Shown piece by piece: positions 16,683 through 25,302 of a stretch of DNA of 64,000 nt. Within the stretch, counting starts at the first letter, position 1. Every line of letters starts with the position of its first letter. The stretch is taken from positions 52,858 through 116,857 of the forward strand of contig JAETOO010000011.1 in assembly GCA_021771715.1 (NCBI GenBank), written 5' to 3'. The notes under the pieces were generated by a model that did no database searches, was not told the origin of the DNA, and was given only the letters and a program-made list of their open reading frames with translations. The DNA comes from Oscillospiraceae bacterium. GTDB lineage: Bacteria; Bacillota; Clostridia; Lachnospirales; Lachnospiraceae. Both the position numbers and the translations under genes were made by a program.

Positions 16683-18422
16683 TTACTCAGCCGTCGTCTC
16701 AGCCTCAGTCTCTACCGCAGCATCCTCTGCTGCGCCAGCGCCGTCTGCGTTGATGGTCGCCTTGTAGAAGTACTTCATGCCCTCTACCGTGCCGTATACG
16801 CCGTCCACATAGCTCTTTACCATGTACGGATCGTTGTAGTAGTAGATCGGAACAATACAACCGGTATCCATCAGGATATCCTCTGCCTGATGCATCAGCT
16901 CTGCACGCTCTGCAAAGTCTGCAGTGGTGCGGATCTGGGAGATCAGAGCGTCGTAGGATGCCCAGTCAAGCTCCTTGGAGTCATCGCGGCCGAACTGGCA
17001 GTCGTTGTTTCCGGAATCGGTCGTCCACATCTCGAGCATGTTGATCGGGTCATTGTAATCCATCAGCCAGCCCTCACGAGCGATGTCGAAGTCGCCGTTC
17101 TTACGGGTGTTCAGGAATACGTTCCACTCCTGCTGCTCGATCGTCATCTCGATGCCTACCGCAGCCATGTCAGCCTGGATCGCCTCAGCGATTCTGACAT
17201 TACCCTCGGAGTTGTTGGTCAGGTACGTAAACGCGATCGTCTGGGTCGGTGCATCTGCAGCGGTATCGTACAGACCGATGGACTCGAGCATGGACTTCGC
17301 CTCTGCTACGTTTGCCGCAAAGTCTGTTCCGTAGTAATCCTTGTTCTTGAACTCGCCGCCGTTGCCGTCTGCACAGCCGGTCGGTACGAACGTCGTAGCG
17401 ATCTCCTGGTTGGTCTGGCCGATCGTGTCGATGATGTACTGGCGGTCGATCAGAAGGTTGATCGCCTTACGGAATACCTTTGCCTGCTCCTCGTCGAGGC
17501 CAAGGTTCGCGTACAGATCGGAATTGTAGTTGAAGCCTACGTAGTAGGTTCCCAGGTTGTCCAGAACTACAAACTCGTCAGACTGCATTGCCGTGCCCAT
17601 CTCAGCTGTCGGAACGCTGTCGATGAAGTCCAGGTCGCCTGTCTGGTAAGCGGTGTAAGCTGCCGTGTCATCGCTGGTCAGCATGACGTTCAGTGTCTGA
17701 ACGCTCACAGAATCTGCATCCCAGTAGTTCTCGTTCTTTACATAGATCAGATCGGAATCGTGATTCCAGCTCTGCAGTGCAAATGCGCCGTTCGATACGA
17801 ATGCCTCGCCTGCATCCTTCGCCCAGGTGCCATCCGGCTGCTCGTCCGTAACGGTCGGCTCTACTGCCTCCTCGCATACCGGGAAGAAGAACGGGAATGC
17901 GCACAGGTCAAGGAAGTACGGGCAAACCGACTTCAGGGTAACGGTGAGCGTCTTGCCGTCCTCGGATGCAACCACATCCTCGTCGCCAAGGCCGGTCTCC
18001 GTGCTGTAGCTCGGGAACACATCGCACAGATACGCGTAGTCAGCCGCTACATTCGGGTCAGCCGCACGCTTCCAGGAATAGACGAAGTCCGTCGCGTCCA
18101 GCGCCTCGCCGTTCGACCACTTCAGGCCGTCGCGCAGGGTGAAGGTGTAGGTCAGTCCGTCCTCGGATACCTCATAGCTCTCCGCGCAGGCCGGCTCCAG
18201 CTCGCCGTTTGCATTGTAGCGCATCAGGCCCTCAAAGCAGTTTACTGCGAGGCAGCCGCCGTCTACTGAGCTGTTCAGCGCCGGGTCCAGATGATCTGGC
18301 TCGGAAGACATCCAGATATTCAGAGTCGTCGGATCTTCCTTTGTGTTCTCAGCTGCACTGACAATCGCTGTGTTCGGCACAACCATTGCTGCTGCTAACA
18401 ACAGGGCAATCATTTTCTTCAT
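16683..18422 (-). CDS. oppA: Oligopeptide ABC transporter substrate-binding protein
   Basis: A 579-residue SBP_bac_5 protein: LNIWMSSEPDHLDPALNSS, the family block YTFTLRDGLKWSNGEALDATDFVYSWKR (part), and GWLMDYNDPINMLEMW near the C-terminus. It captures peptides outside the cell for OppBCDF. The N-terminus MKKMIALLLAAAMVVPNTA is a signal sequence but has no lipobox cysteine, unusual for a Gram-positive binding protein. It follows oppF by 300 bp and has its own promoter, allowing higher expression than the membrane components. AGGAGG precedes the ATG. Confidence 0.92.
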   Translation of the reverse strand: MKKMIALLLAAAMVVPNTAIVSAAENTKEDPTTLNIWMSSEPDHLDPALNSSVDGGCLAVNCFEGLMRYNANGELEPACAESYEVSEDGLTYTFTLRDGLKWSNGEALDATDFVYSWKRAADPNVAADYAYLCDVFPSYSTETGLGDEDVVASEDGKTLTVTLKSVCPYFLDLCAFPFFFPVCEEAVEPTVTDEQPDGTWAKDAGEAFVSNGAFALQSWNHDSDLIYVKNENYWDADSVSVQTLNVMLTSDDTAAYTAYQTGDLDFIDSVPTAEMGTAMQSDEFVVLDNLGTYYVGFNYNSDLYANLGLDEEQAKVFRKAINLLIDRQYIIDTIGQTNQEIATTFVPTGCADGNGGEFKNKDYYGTDFAANVAEAKSMLESIGLYDTAADAPTQTIAFTYLTNNSEGNVRIAEAIQADMAAVGIEMTIEQQEWNVFLNTRKNGDFDIAREGWLMDYNDPINMLEMWTTDSGNNDCQFGRDDSKELDWASYDALISQIRTTADFAERAELMHQAEDILMDTGCIVPIYYYNDPYMVKSYVDGVYGTVEGMKYFYKATINADGAGAAEDAAVETEAETTAE

Positions 18423-18450
18423 GTTTCTTTCCTCCTCTTATTCTTTTTGG

Positions 18451-18472
18451 GGAAGAGCAAAGCCGCTCTTCC
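18451..18472 (-). promoter_or_regulatory. Hairpin just upstream of the oppA ribosome binding site
   Basis: GGAAGAGC (18451-18458) and GCTCTTCC (18465-18472) form a perfect 8-bp stem, 6-nt loop, about 20 nt before AGGAGG. It is not followed by a T tract in the oppA direction, so it could stabilise the message instead of ending it. Confidence 0.5.
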
Positions 18473-18610
18473 AGTTTATTTGAAAACCACGCCGCAGCCT
18501 CAGCGCGAGGTGGATTTCTACGTGATTGTTTTCGCACAGCCGGCAGCCGTTTCTTTTCTCACCGTTTTACTCCGGCAGTCCGCCGCCGCGCTAAAAGATT
18601 ACAGAGCTTT

Positions 18611-18638
18611 ATTATACCAGCTCTCCTCGATTTTGCAA
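18611..18638 (-). promoter_or_regulatory. Internal promoter for oppA
   Basis: TTGCAA (18633-18638) and TATAAT (18611-18616), 16-bp spacer, with TGG just before the -10. It lies in the 302-bp oppF-oppA gap; the rest of the gap shows no gene. Confidence 0.7.
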
Positions 18639-18724
18639 GCATTTCTCCGAAATTAAAGAGAAATTTCCGCCGGGCATCTCCCGGGAGAAAGAGCATCCGC
18701 CGACAGCCGGACACCAAACGGCCG

Positions 18725-19684
18725 CTACCGGTTCCAGCAAGCCACAAAATGGCCGTTTCCGCGGTCGCGGAGCTCCGGGCGCTGGGCCGCACACTGATCG
18801 GTCGCATACTTGCACCGGGTGCGGAACGGACAGCCCGTCGGCATATTCAGCGGGGATGGAACATCCCCCTCGAGGACGATTCGCTGACTGCTGCGGGCAG
18901 TCTTCGGATCCGGAATCGGAACCGCGGACAGCAGGGATTCCGTGTACGGATGGATCGGGTGGTCCATCAGCTCCTTGGAATCTGCCATCTCCATCATGTG
19001 TCCGAGATACATCACTGCGATCCGGTTCGAGATATGGCGGACCACCAGGAGGTCATGCGCGATAAACAGATACGCCATCCCTCTCTGCTTCTGCAGATCC
19101 TCGAACATGTTGACGACCTGCGCCTGTATGGACACGTCAAGCGCCGACACCGGCTCGTCGCAGACGATAAACTTCGGGTCCACCGCGAGCGCACGCGCGA
19201 TACCGATACGCTGGCGCTGGCCGCCGGAGAACTCATGCGCATACCGCGTCGCGTGATCCGCATTCAGACCGACCGTCTCCATCAGCTCCATGACCTTCTC
19301 GTGGCGCTCCGCGCGCGTGCTGTAGAGCTTGTGCACGTCGAGCGGCTCCCCGATGATATCCTCGACCGTCATGCGCGGATTCAGGGAGGAGTACGGGTCC
19401 TGGAACACCATCTGCATCTCCTTGCGCAGCGCATGGATATTCTTGTCCGTGACCTCTGTGCCATTGAACGTTACCGTACCGTCCGTCGGCTTGTACAGCC
19501 GCAGCAGTGTACGCCCCACGGTCGTCTTGCCGCAGCCCGACTCTCCCACGAGCCCGAGCGTCTCGCCCGGACGGATGTTGAAGGATACGTCGTCGACCGC
19601 TTTGAGCGGGATCGTCTTAAAGCCGCTGCGGATCGGAAAATACTGCTTCAGATGACTGACCTCTACCAGATATTCGTTCGCCAT
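18725..19684 (-). CDS. oppF: Oligopeptide ABC transporter ATP-binding protein OppF
   Basis: A 319-residue ABC ATPase: Walker A GESGCGKT, signature [15 protein letters not shown], Walker [14 protein letters not shown]. The C-terminal oligo/dipeptide domain carries the spaced cysteines [14 protein letters not shown] typical of OppD/F. It pairs with OppD to power import. The start overlaps the oppD stop by 1 bp and has AAGGAGG. Confidence 0.95.
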   Translation of the reverse strand: MANEYLVEVSHLKQYFPIRSGFKTIPLKAVDDVSFNIRPGETLGLVGESGCGKTTVGRTLLRLYKPTDGTVTFNGTEVTDKNIHALRKEMQMVFQDPYSSLNPRMTVEDIIGEPLDVHKLYSTRAERHEKVMELMETVGLNADHATRYAHEFSGGQRQRIGIARALAVDPKFIVCDEPVSALDVSIQAQVVNMFEDLQKQRGMAYLFIAHDLLVVRHISNRIAVMYLGHMMEMADSKELMDHPIHPYTESLLSAVPIPDPKTARSSQRIVLEGDVPSPLNMPTGCPFRTRCKYATDQCAAQRPELRDRGNGHFVACWNR

Positions 19685-20682
19685 TATGCATTCTCCTCCT
19701 TGTACAGCTCTTTGATATTCATCCAGCAGGCCGCCAGGTGGTGATCGTCCAGACGAATCTCCTCCGGCACCTGATTCAGACAGATCTTCATCGCCTGGTC
19801 ACAGCGCGGGCAGAATGCACAGCCCTTTGGCATGTTCAGCAGATTGATCGGTGTGCCGCCGATCGGCACGAGACGCTCGTCCGTGTTCGACAGCGTCGGG
19901 ATCGAGCGCAGCAGTCCCTTCGTGTACTCGTGGGCCGGCGCATAAAAGATGTCGTCCGCTGTACCGCGCTCACAGACGCGCCCGCCGTACATGACGATGA
20001 TCTCGTCGCACATCTGCGCGATCACGCCGAGGTCATGCGTCACCATGATAATCGCCATGCCAAGCTTCTTCTGCAGCGACTGCATCAGCTCCAGAATCTG
20101 CGCCTGGATCGTCACGTCCAGCGCCGTCGTCGGCTCGTCCGCGATCAGGATATCCGGCTCGCACGCCAGCGCCATCGCGATCATGACTCTCTGCCGCATA
20201 CCGCCCGAGAGCTCGTGCGGATACTGCTTCACGCGCTTCTCCGGCTCATTCACGCCGACCAGCGTGAGCATCTCCACGGCGCGCTGCTTCGCCTCGCTCC
20301 GCGTGCGGTCCGTGTGCAGCAGCACCGCCTCCTCCAGCTGATAGCCGATCGAGAAGACCGGGTTCAGGGAGGTCATCGGGTCCTGAAAGATAATCGAGCA
20401 GCACTTCCCTCGGAAGCCCGCCATCTGCTTGCTGTTCCACTTTGCGATATCCTCGCCCTTGTAGAGCACCTTGCCGCCGGTGATGCCGCCGTTGTCGGCA
20501 AGAATCTGCATGACGGAGTACGCCGTCACCGATTTGCCCGAGCCCGACTCGCCCACAATGCCGAGCGTCTGGCCCGGCTCCAGGCAGAAGCTCACACCGT
20601 TTACCGCGTGCACTTCGCCGTTGTCCGTCTTAAAGGTCGTGTGCAGATCCTGCACATCCAGTATGTATTTATAATCACTCAT
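19684..20682 (-). CDS. oppD: Oligopeptide ABC transporter ATP-binding protein OppD
   Basis: A 332-residue ABC ATPase: Walker A GESGSGKS, signature [15 protein letters not shown], Walker [13 protein letters not shown] and C-terminal [14 protein letters not shown]. It forms the ATPase heterodimer with OppF. GAGGTGGG lies before the ATG. It follows oppC by 90 bp. Confidence 0.95.
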   Translation of the reverse strand: MSDYKYILDVQDLHTTFKTDNGEVHAVNGVSFCLEPGQTLGIVGESGSGKSVTAYSVMQILADNGGITGGKVLYKGEDIAKWNSKQMAGFRGKCCSIIFQDPMTSLNPVFSIGYQLEEAVLLHTDRTRSEAKQRAVEMLTLVGVNEPEKRVKQYPHELSGGMRQRVMIAMALACEPDILIADEPTTALDVTIQAQILELMQSLQKKLGMAIIMVTHDLGVIAQMCDEIIVMYGGRVCERGTADDIFYAPAHEYTKGLLRSIPTLSNTDERLVPIGGTPINLLNMPKGCAFCPRCDQAMKICLNQVPEEIRLDDHHLAACWMNIKELYKEENA

Positions 20683-20772
20683 TTTCCCACCTCATCTTCG
20701 GCAGCCAGCGGCCGCCCTATCTCATCTTGCGCCGCCTCCGCGCTTTGACGCGCTCCATGCAGCGCTCAGGCA

Positions 20773-21831
20773 TCAGCGCGACAGCTTCGGATCAAACGCG
20801 TCCCGCAGGCCGTCGCCCAGCAGGTTCAGCGCCAGCACGATCAGGCAGATCGTGAGCGCCGGGAAAAACAGCCGCAGCGGATACGTCTGCAGGCCGCCTC
20901 TCGCCTCGTTCGCGAGGGAGCCCAGCGACGGCATCGGCGCCGAGACGCCAAGGCCCACAAACGCCAGATAGCTCTCCGTAAAGATCGCGGACGGGATCTG
21001 CAGCGCGGTCGTGATGATGATGACAGACAGACAGTTCGGCAGGATATGACGGCGGATGATCCGCGGCGTCGAGGTGCCGATACACTTTGCCGCAAGCACG
21101 TACTCATTCTGCTTGATCGTCAGGATCTGACCGCGGATCAACCGCGCCATCGACACCCAGTACAGCAGGCCGAACACGATGAACAGCGAGATCATGTTGA
21201 CACCCAGCTTCGCGAGCACTGTGCCCTGAATCTTCGGGGCAAGCGTCTCATTCAGCACGACCGCGAGCAGGATGATCAGCAGCATATCCGGCAGCGAATA
21301 GATGATATCGACGACACGCATCATATACATGTCTACGCGCCCCCCCATATAGCCCGAAATCGAGCCGTACAGAAGACCGATGATCAGGACCAGCAGGGAA
21401 GCGAAAATGCCGACTCCCAGCGAGACGCGCGCGCCGTACACGACGCGGATGAAATAGTCACGCCCCAGCGAATCCGTCCCGAAAATGTGCGGGAAGACTT
21501 CCTCCCCCGCGTCAATCTTCGCCAGCTCCGCGGCGCTGTACTCGAACGGGCCGAGGTTGTTCGACCCCTTCATGATGTCCGCGTAGCCGTACGGGACAAT
21601 CTTCGGCGCAAGCAGACAGACTGCAATGATCAGAATCAGCACGACGATCGAACCCATCGCGAGCGGATTCCGGCGCAGACGGCGCATTCCGTCCTTGAAG
21701 AAGGTCGTAGACTCTCCCATGACCTCCTGCTGCCGCTTTTCCTCCTCCGTCGCCTGGTCAAAATCTTCCATATGAAACTTGCTCAAATCCACCTGGGCGG
21801 AAAAAGGAGCACGTTTTAAATCCTTTGCCAT
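20773..21831 (-). CDS. oppC: Oligopeptide ABC transporter permease OppC
   Basis: A 352-residue permease with a cytoplasmic N-terminal stretch, one isolated helix (MGSIVVLILIIAVCLLAP), a periplasmic-type loop, then five helices. The inner-membrane coupling motif is GTSTPRIIRRHILPN and FVGLGVSAP. GTDSLGRDYFIRVVYGARVSLGVG is the family block before the core. It pairs with OppB. AGGAGG is well placed; oppB ends 16 bp upstream. Confidence 0.94.
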   Translation of the reverse strand: MAKDLKRAPFSAQVDLSKFHMEDFDQATEEEKRQQEVMGESTTFFKDGMRRLRRNPLAMGSIVVLILIIAVCLLAPKIVPYGYADIMKGSNNLGPFEYSAAELAKIDAGEEVFPHIFGTDSLGRDYFIRVVYGARVSLGVGIFASLLVLIIGLLYGSISGYMGGRVDMYMMRVVDIIYSLPDMLLIILLAVVLNETLAPKIQGTVLAKLGVNMISLFIVFGLLYWVSMARLIRGQILTIKQNEYVLAAKCIGTSTPRIIRRHILPNCLSVIIITTALQIPSAIFTESYLAFVGLGVSAPMPSLGSLANEARGGLQTYPLRLFFPALTICLIVLALNLLGDGLRDAFDPKLSR

Positions 21832-21847
21832 CTCTTCTTTTCCTCCT

Positions 21848-22765
21848 TTAATCCAGTTTGATCCGTGGATCTATGATTTTGTACACAATGTCGGTCACAA
21901 GATTTGCAAATACCATGATGAAGGCAAGGAACATCGTCGTCGCCATGATCATCGTGTAATCCCGGTTCGTGATGCCGGAGACGAACTTCGAGCCGAGTCC
22001 GCCGATGTTAAAGATACTCTCGACCACCATCGAGCCGGTCAGGATACCGCCGATCATCGGCCCCACGTAGGTGATGACCGGGATCAGCGCGTTGCGCAGA
22101 CCGTGTACGAAGATCACCTTCAGCTGCGCGACACCCTTCGCCCGCGCGGTTCGTATGTAGTCCTGACCCAGCGCATCCAGCATCGAAGTCTTGGTCAGTC
22201 GCGTGATATATGCCATCGGTGAGAAGGACAGGGCGATGACCGGGAGCACAATATTGTTGCTGCCGGCGGTAAATGCAGGCACCCACCCGAGCTTCATACA
22301 GAAGAAATACAGCAGAAGCGTCGCCATGACGAAGGACGGCATCGCCGTGATCAGCGTGATCAGGAAGACGATCACCCGGTCCGGCCAGCGGTTTCGCATA
22401 AGAGCCGCCGTCGAGCCCAGAATCAGTCCCAGCACGATCGCGACGAGCGCCGCCGTGAGACCGATCTGCGCGGAGATCGGAAAGCTCTCCCCGACGATGT
22501 CCTTGATCTCACGCCCGTTCTTCAGGCTGACGCCCAGATCCCCCTGAAACAGCCGCTTCATGTAGAGCACATACTGCACCGGGACGGGCTTGTCCAGATT
22601 GTATCTGGCCTCAAGTGCCGCCTGTGTCGCAGGGCTGGTCGCTTTTTCCTTGTTAAATGGTCCTCCCGGAATCGCATTCATCGCAAAAAACGTGATCACG
22701 CTGATCACGAAGATGGTCAGAATGGCAAGCAGGACACGCTTCACTACATATTTACCCAATACCAT
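21848..22765 (-). CDS. oppB: Oligopeptide ABC transporter permease OppB
   Basis: A 305-residue six-helix permease starting MVLGKYVVKRVLLAILTIFV, with the family blocks IPGGPFNKEK, LDKPVPVQYVLYMKRLFQGDLG and the coupling loop RTARAKGVAQLKVIFVHGLRNA. It is the first gene of oppBCDF-A. AAAGGAG lies only a few bases before the ATG. It is preceded by a leader with a terminator and a consensus promoter, so expression probably depends on attenuation. Confidence 0.94.
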   Translation of the reverse strand: MVLGKYVVKRVLLAILTIFVISVITFFAMNAIPGGPFNKEKATSPATQAALEARYNLDKPVPVQYVLYMKRLFQGDLGVSLKNGREIKDIVGESFPISAQIGLTAALVAIVLGLILGSTAALMRNRWPDRVIVFLITLITAMPSFVMATLLLYFFCMKLGWVPAFTAGSNNIVLPVIALSFSPMAYITRLTKTSMLDALGQDYIRTARAKGVAQLKVIFVHGLRNALIPVITYVGPMIGGILTGSMVVESIFNIGGLGSKFVSGITNRDYTMIMATTMFLAFIMVFANLVTDIVYKIIDPRIKLD

Positions 22766-22802
22766 TCACTCCTTTGTCTGTATTCGCTTTCGTACAATAA
22801 TC

Positions 22803-22907
22803 TGGCAGAGTTCCACCGCACAAAAAAACCATCTGCCTAACCGTCCCTGGACAGAACACTCTGCCAACACTGTCAGTGAACACAGATGGTGTATTGCCGA
22901 AAACATA
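22803..22907 (-). ncRNA. Attenuator-like leader of the opp operon
   Basis: From the predicted start near 22907 the minus-strand RNA forms a multi-branched element closed by ACCATCTG (22883-22890) and CAGATGGT (22828-22835), followed by seven T. Inside are hairpins CAC/GTG and GGCAGA/TCTGTC. TGGCAGAGT inside the element (22858-22866) is exactly complementary to ACTCTGCCA after the T-run (22803-22811), giving an alternative 9-bp pairing. It could be a riboswitch or attenuator, or a separate 85-nt RNA. I cannot assign a class. Confidence 0.6.
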
Positions 22908-22913
22908 TCCTAC

Positions 22914-22942
22914 ATTATAGTCATTTGCGGTTTCTTTGTCAA
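22914..22942 (-). promoter_or_regulatory. Consensus promoter of the opp operon
   Basis: TTGACA (22937-22942) and TATAAT (22914-22919), 17-bp spacer: a perfect sigma-A consensus, minus strand. Confidence 0.88.
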
Positions 22943-23016
22943 TCCTATTTGCACACAAATGTGCTTCTCAGAAAGACATCAGAATGGGAAAAATGCCGAA
23001 CCGGTGATGTTTCTGC

Positions 23017-23046
23017 AAAAAAAAGGATCCGGAACAATCCGGATCC
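23017..23046 (-). terminator. Terminator after tRNA-Trp
   Basis: GGATCCGGA (23038-23046 side) and TCCGGATCC (23025-23033 side) form a perfect 9-bp stem with a 4-nt loop, then eight T on the minus strand. Confidence 0.9.
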
Positions 23047-23050
23047 GCTA

Positions 23051-23121
23051 CAGGGGCTGAGAGAATCGAACTCCCACTAAGAGTTTTGGAGACTCCTGTC
23101 ATACCACTTGACCAAGCCCCT
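23051..23121 (-). tRNA. tRNA-Trp (anticodon CCA)
   Basis: A 71-nt cloverleaf: acceptor AGGGGCT/AGCCCCT (7 bp), D stem GTCA/TGAC, anticodon stem GGAGT/ACTCT with loop CTCCAAA (anticodon CCA), 5-nt variable loop, T stem GGGAG/CTCTC with loop TTCGATT, discriminator G. The 3' CCA is not encoded (TAG follows) and must be added by the CCA enzyme. It has its own promoter and terminator. Confidence 0.95.
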
Positions 23122-23142
23122 CTGTGGTGAACTCACCATAAC

Positions 23143-23171
23143 TTTATACCACGGATCGCAGAAAATGTCAA
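23143..23171 (-). promoter_or_regulatory. tRNA-Trp promoter
   Basis: TTGACA (23166-23171) and TATAAA (23143-23148), 17-bp spacer, about 15 bp before the mature 5' end. Confidence 0.85.
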
Positions 23172-23295
23172 TCCTGTTTTTATGGTTTCGTGGAAGTTTT
23201 CGCACCGCTGAACTATCGAACTCAAAAGTCCGGTTCTTCTATTTGCAGAACCGCCTTATTCATCGCTTCCAAAAGCAGCAGAAATCCATCACAGC

Positions 23296-24672
23296 CTACA
23301 TCCGGATCGCCTCGATCGCCTCCCGCACGTTCCGCACGCCGATCAGCTTGATGCCGTCCACGCGGGCGGCCTGCTTTTTACAGCCGGAGGGGAGGATCAC
23401 GGTCTCGAAGCCGAGGCGCTTTGCCTCGCGGACGCGCTGCTCGGGCATGGTGACGGAGCGCACCTCGCCGCTCAGGCCGACCTCGCCGAACGCAATCGTC
23501 TTCTCGTCGATCGCGACATCCCGCATGCTCGACGCCAGCGCGAGGACGATGCCGAGATCCAGCGCCGGCTCGTTCATGCGGATGCCGCCGGCGATGTTGA
23601 CGTAGGCGTCGTAGGAGGAGAGGCGCAGCCCGGCGCGCTTCTCCAGGACGGCCATCAGCAGGTTCACGCGGTTCAGGTCCGTGCCGGCGGCGGTGCGGCG
23701 CGGAAAGGCCAGGCTGCTCTGGCAGACGAGGGCCTGCACCTCCAGCAGCATCGGCCGCGTCCCCTCCATCGTGCACGCAACGACGGAGCCGCTCGCGCCC
23801 TCCGGCTTGCCCTCGAGCATGTACTCGGACGGATTTGCGACCTCGGCGAGCCCGGAGCCGCGCATCTCGAAGACGCCGATCTCATTCGTGGAGCCGAAGC
23901 GGTTCTTCACGCCGCGCAGGATTCGGTACGACGCGTAGCGGTCACCCTCAAAGTACAGCACCGTGTCCACCATATGCTCGAGCACGCGCGGCCCGGCGAC
24001 CACACCCTCCTTCGTCACATGCCCGACGATGAAGATCGTGATATTCTGCACCTTCGCGATCTGCATCAGCACGCCCGTCGACTCGCGCACCTGGGAGACA
24101 CTGCCCGGCGCAGAGGAGACGCTCTCGTTGTACATCGTCTGGATCGAGTCGATGATCACAACCTCCGGCTGCACGCGCACGATCGTCTCCCGGATGTCTT
24201 CCAGGTTCGTCTCGCACAGAAGCAGCAGACTCTCCGTGAAGGCTCCCATGCGCTCCGCTCTGAGACGGATCTGCTGCAGAGACTCCTCGCCGGAGATGTA
24301 CAGCACTTTTTTCTCCGCCGCCGAGAGATTCCGGCAGACCTGCAGAAGCAGCGTCGACTTTCCGATGCCCGGGTCTCCGCCGACCAGCACGAGCGAGCCC
24401 TGCACGATCCCTCCGCCGAGCACGCGGTCCAGCTCTCCCATGCCCGTCGTCATCCGCGTGGTCTGGTTCATCTCAATCTGCGCCAGTGTCCTGGGGCGCG
24501 GCGCCTCACCTCTGCTGGCGCCGCCCGCGGACGGCTTCTTTGCAGAAGAGGAGCCCACCTGAGGCTCCTCCACGAACGTATTCCACTCTCTGCAGCCCGG
24601 ACACTGACCCATCCATTTCGAGGACTCAAAGCCGCAGTTCTGACAGAAAAATAGGGTCTTTGCTTTTGCCAT
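23296..24672 (-). CDS. radA: DNA repair ATPase RadA (Sms)
   Basis: A 458-residue protein, normal length. Zinc finger CQNCGFESSKWMGQCPGC at residues 10-27, RecA-like core with Walker A GGDPGIGKST, the RadA-specific KNRFG motif (GVKNRFGSTNEIG), and a C-terminal Lon-like domain (AGGIRMNEPALDLG). It is a helicase that extends heteroduplex DNA during recombination. ATG 24672 follows immediately on the stop codon of the upstream gene (TAAATG), so the two are translationally coupled. Confidence 0.96.
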   Translation of the reverse strand: MAKAKTLFFCQNCGFESSKWMGQCPGCREWNTFVEEPQVGSSSAKKPSAGGASRGEAPRPRTLAQIEMNQTTRMTTGMGELDRVLGGGIVQGSLVLVGGDPGIGKSTLLLQVCRNLSAAEKKVLYISGEESLQQIRLRAERMGAFTESLLLLCETNLEDIRETIVRVQPEVVIIDSIQTMYNESVSSAPGSVSQVRESTGVLMQIAKVQNITIFIVGHVTKEGVVAGPRVLEHMVDTVLYFEGDRYASYRILRGVKNRFGSTNEIGVFEMRGSGLAEVANPSEYMLEGKPEGASGSVVACTMEGTRPMLLEVQALVCQSSLAFPRRTAAGTDLNRVNLLMAVLEKRAGLRLSSYDAYVNIAGGIRMNEPALDLGIVLALASSMRDVAIDEKTIAFGEVGLSGEVRSVTMPEQRVREAKRLGFETVILPSGCKKQAARVDGIKLIGVRNVREAIEAIRM

Positions 24673-25086
24673 TTACAATTTCACAACCTTTACCGGCACC
24701 GGCTGCGCTGCGCCGATCTCGACGCTCAGAACCAGCTTGCCGCCCATCTGCGTAGTCATATTTCCCACATTTGCATCGTTGATATAGATCTTGTACTCAG
24801 CATTTTCCTCGAGGCCCAGGATAATCTGCGCATCCTTCTCCCCTTCCACCTCGAAGGAGACTCCGTTCTCCGTGGAGTGGAAATGATGTACCGCCGTGCC
24901 CGGCACGGACTCGTATACAAACATACCGTTCTTCTCGAGCTTCGTGATATCTGCAAACGTCTTCACCTTGTACAGATCGCCCTCGTGCTCGTAATCCGGC
25001 CTCTTGGATTTTTCTGCAAGCTCGTATGCTCCAAAGCTGAGCGTCCCATCGTCTTCTGTGCGTATAAGCTCCTTGATTCCTGACAT
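24673..25086 (-). CDS. 137-residue conserved clostridial protein upstream of radA
   Basis: A 137-residue soluble, mostly beta protein: MSGIKELIRTEDDGTLSFGA at the start, then PDYEHEGDLYKVKTFADITK and a C-terminal strand-rich part (MGGKLVLSVEIGAAQPVPVK). I recall near-identical proteins in Lachnospiraceae labelled endosialidase-like, a label I would not trust functionally. A better-placed AGGAGG favours ATG 25086 over ATG 25092, and the longer frame to 25215 has none. Coupled to radA. Confidence 0.75.
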   Translation of the reverse strand: MSGIKELIRTEDDGTLSFGAYELAEKSKRPDYEHEGDLYKVKTFADITKLEKNGMFVYESVPGTAVHHFHSTENGVSFEVEGEKDAQIILGLEENAEYKIYINDANVGNMTTQMGGKLVLSVEIGAAQPVPVKVVKL

Positions 25087-25263
25087 TTTCATGCCCTCCT
25101 GATGTGTTTTCCGTACAGCCTGCTCTCTGGCCGGCAGGAAACGGCAGCCGTGTGAACGTCCCCTCTTCCTCCCCGGCGGCCCGGACGGGCTGCGGCGTCG
25201 TGCGGCCCGCGGCATACTCTGCGCTGCCGCGGACGCGTCATTTCGTAAAAAATGGTATGCACT

Positions 25264-25272
25264 ATTCTATCA
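25264..25272 (-). promoter_or_regulatory. Possible extended -10 promoter for the radA pair
   Basis: TGA-TAGAAT on the minus strand (TAGAAT 25264-25269) in the 216-bp gap after clpC; the -35 box is poor. Confidence 0.4.
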
Positions 25273-25302
25273 TACAAGTCAGAAAAATTCCAGCTTGGAT
25301 TT

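Noticed and set aside
22803..22907. T-box leader for the opp operon
   Set aside because: A GGTGGAAC string is present but lies after the terminator, and there is no specifier stem. The nearby tRNA-Trp has its own promoter and terminator.
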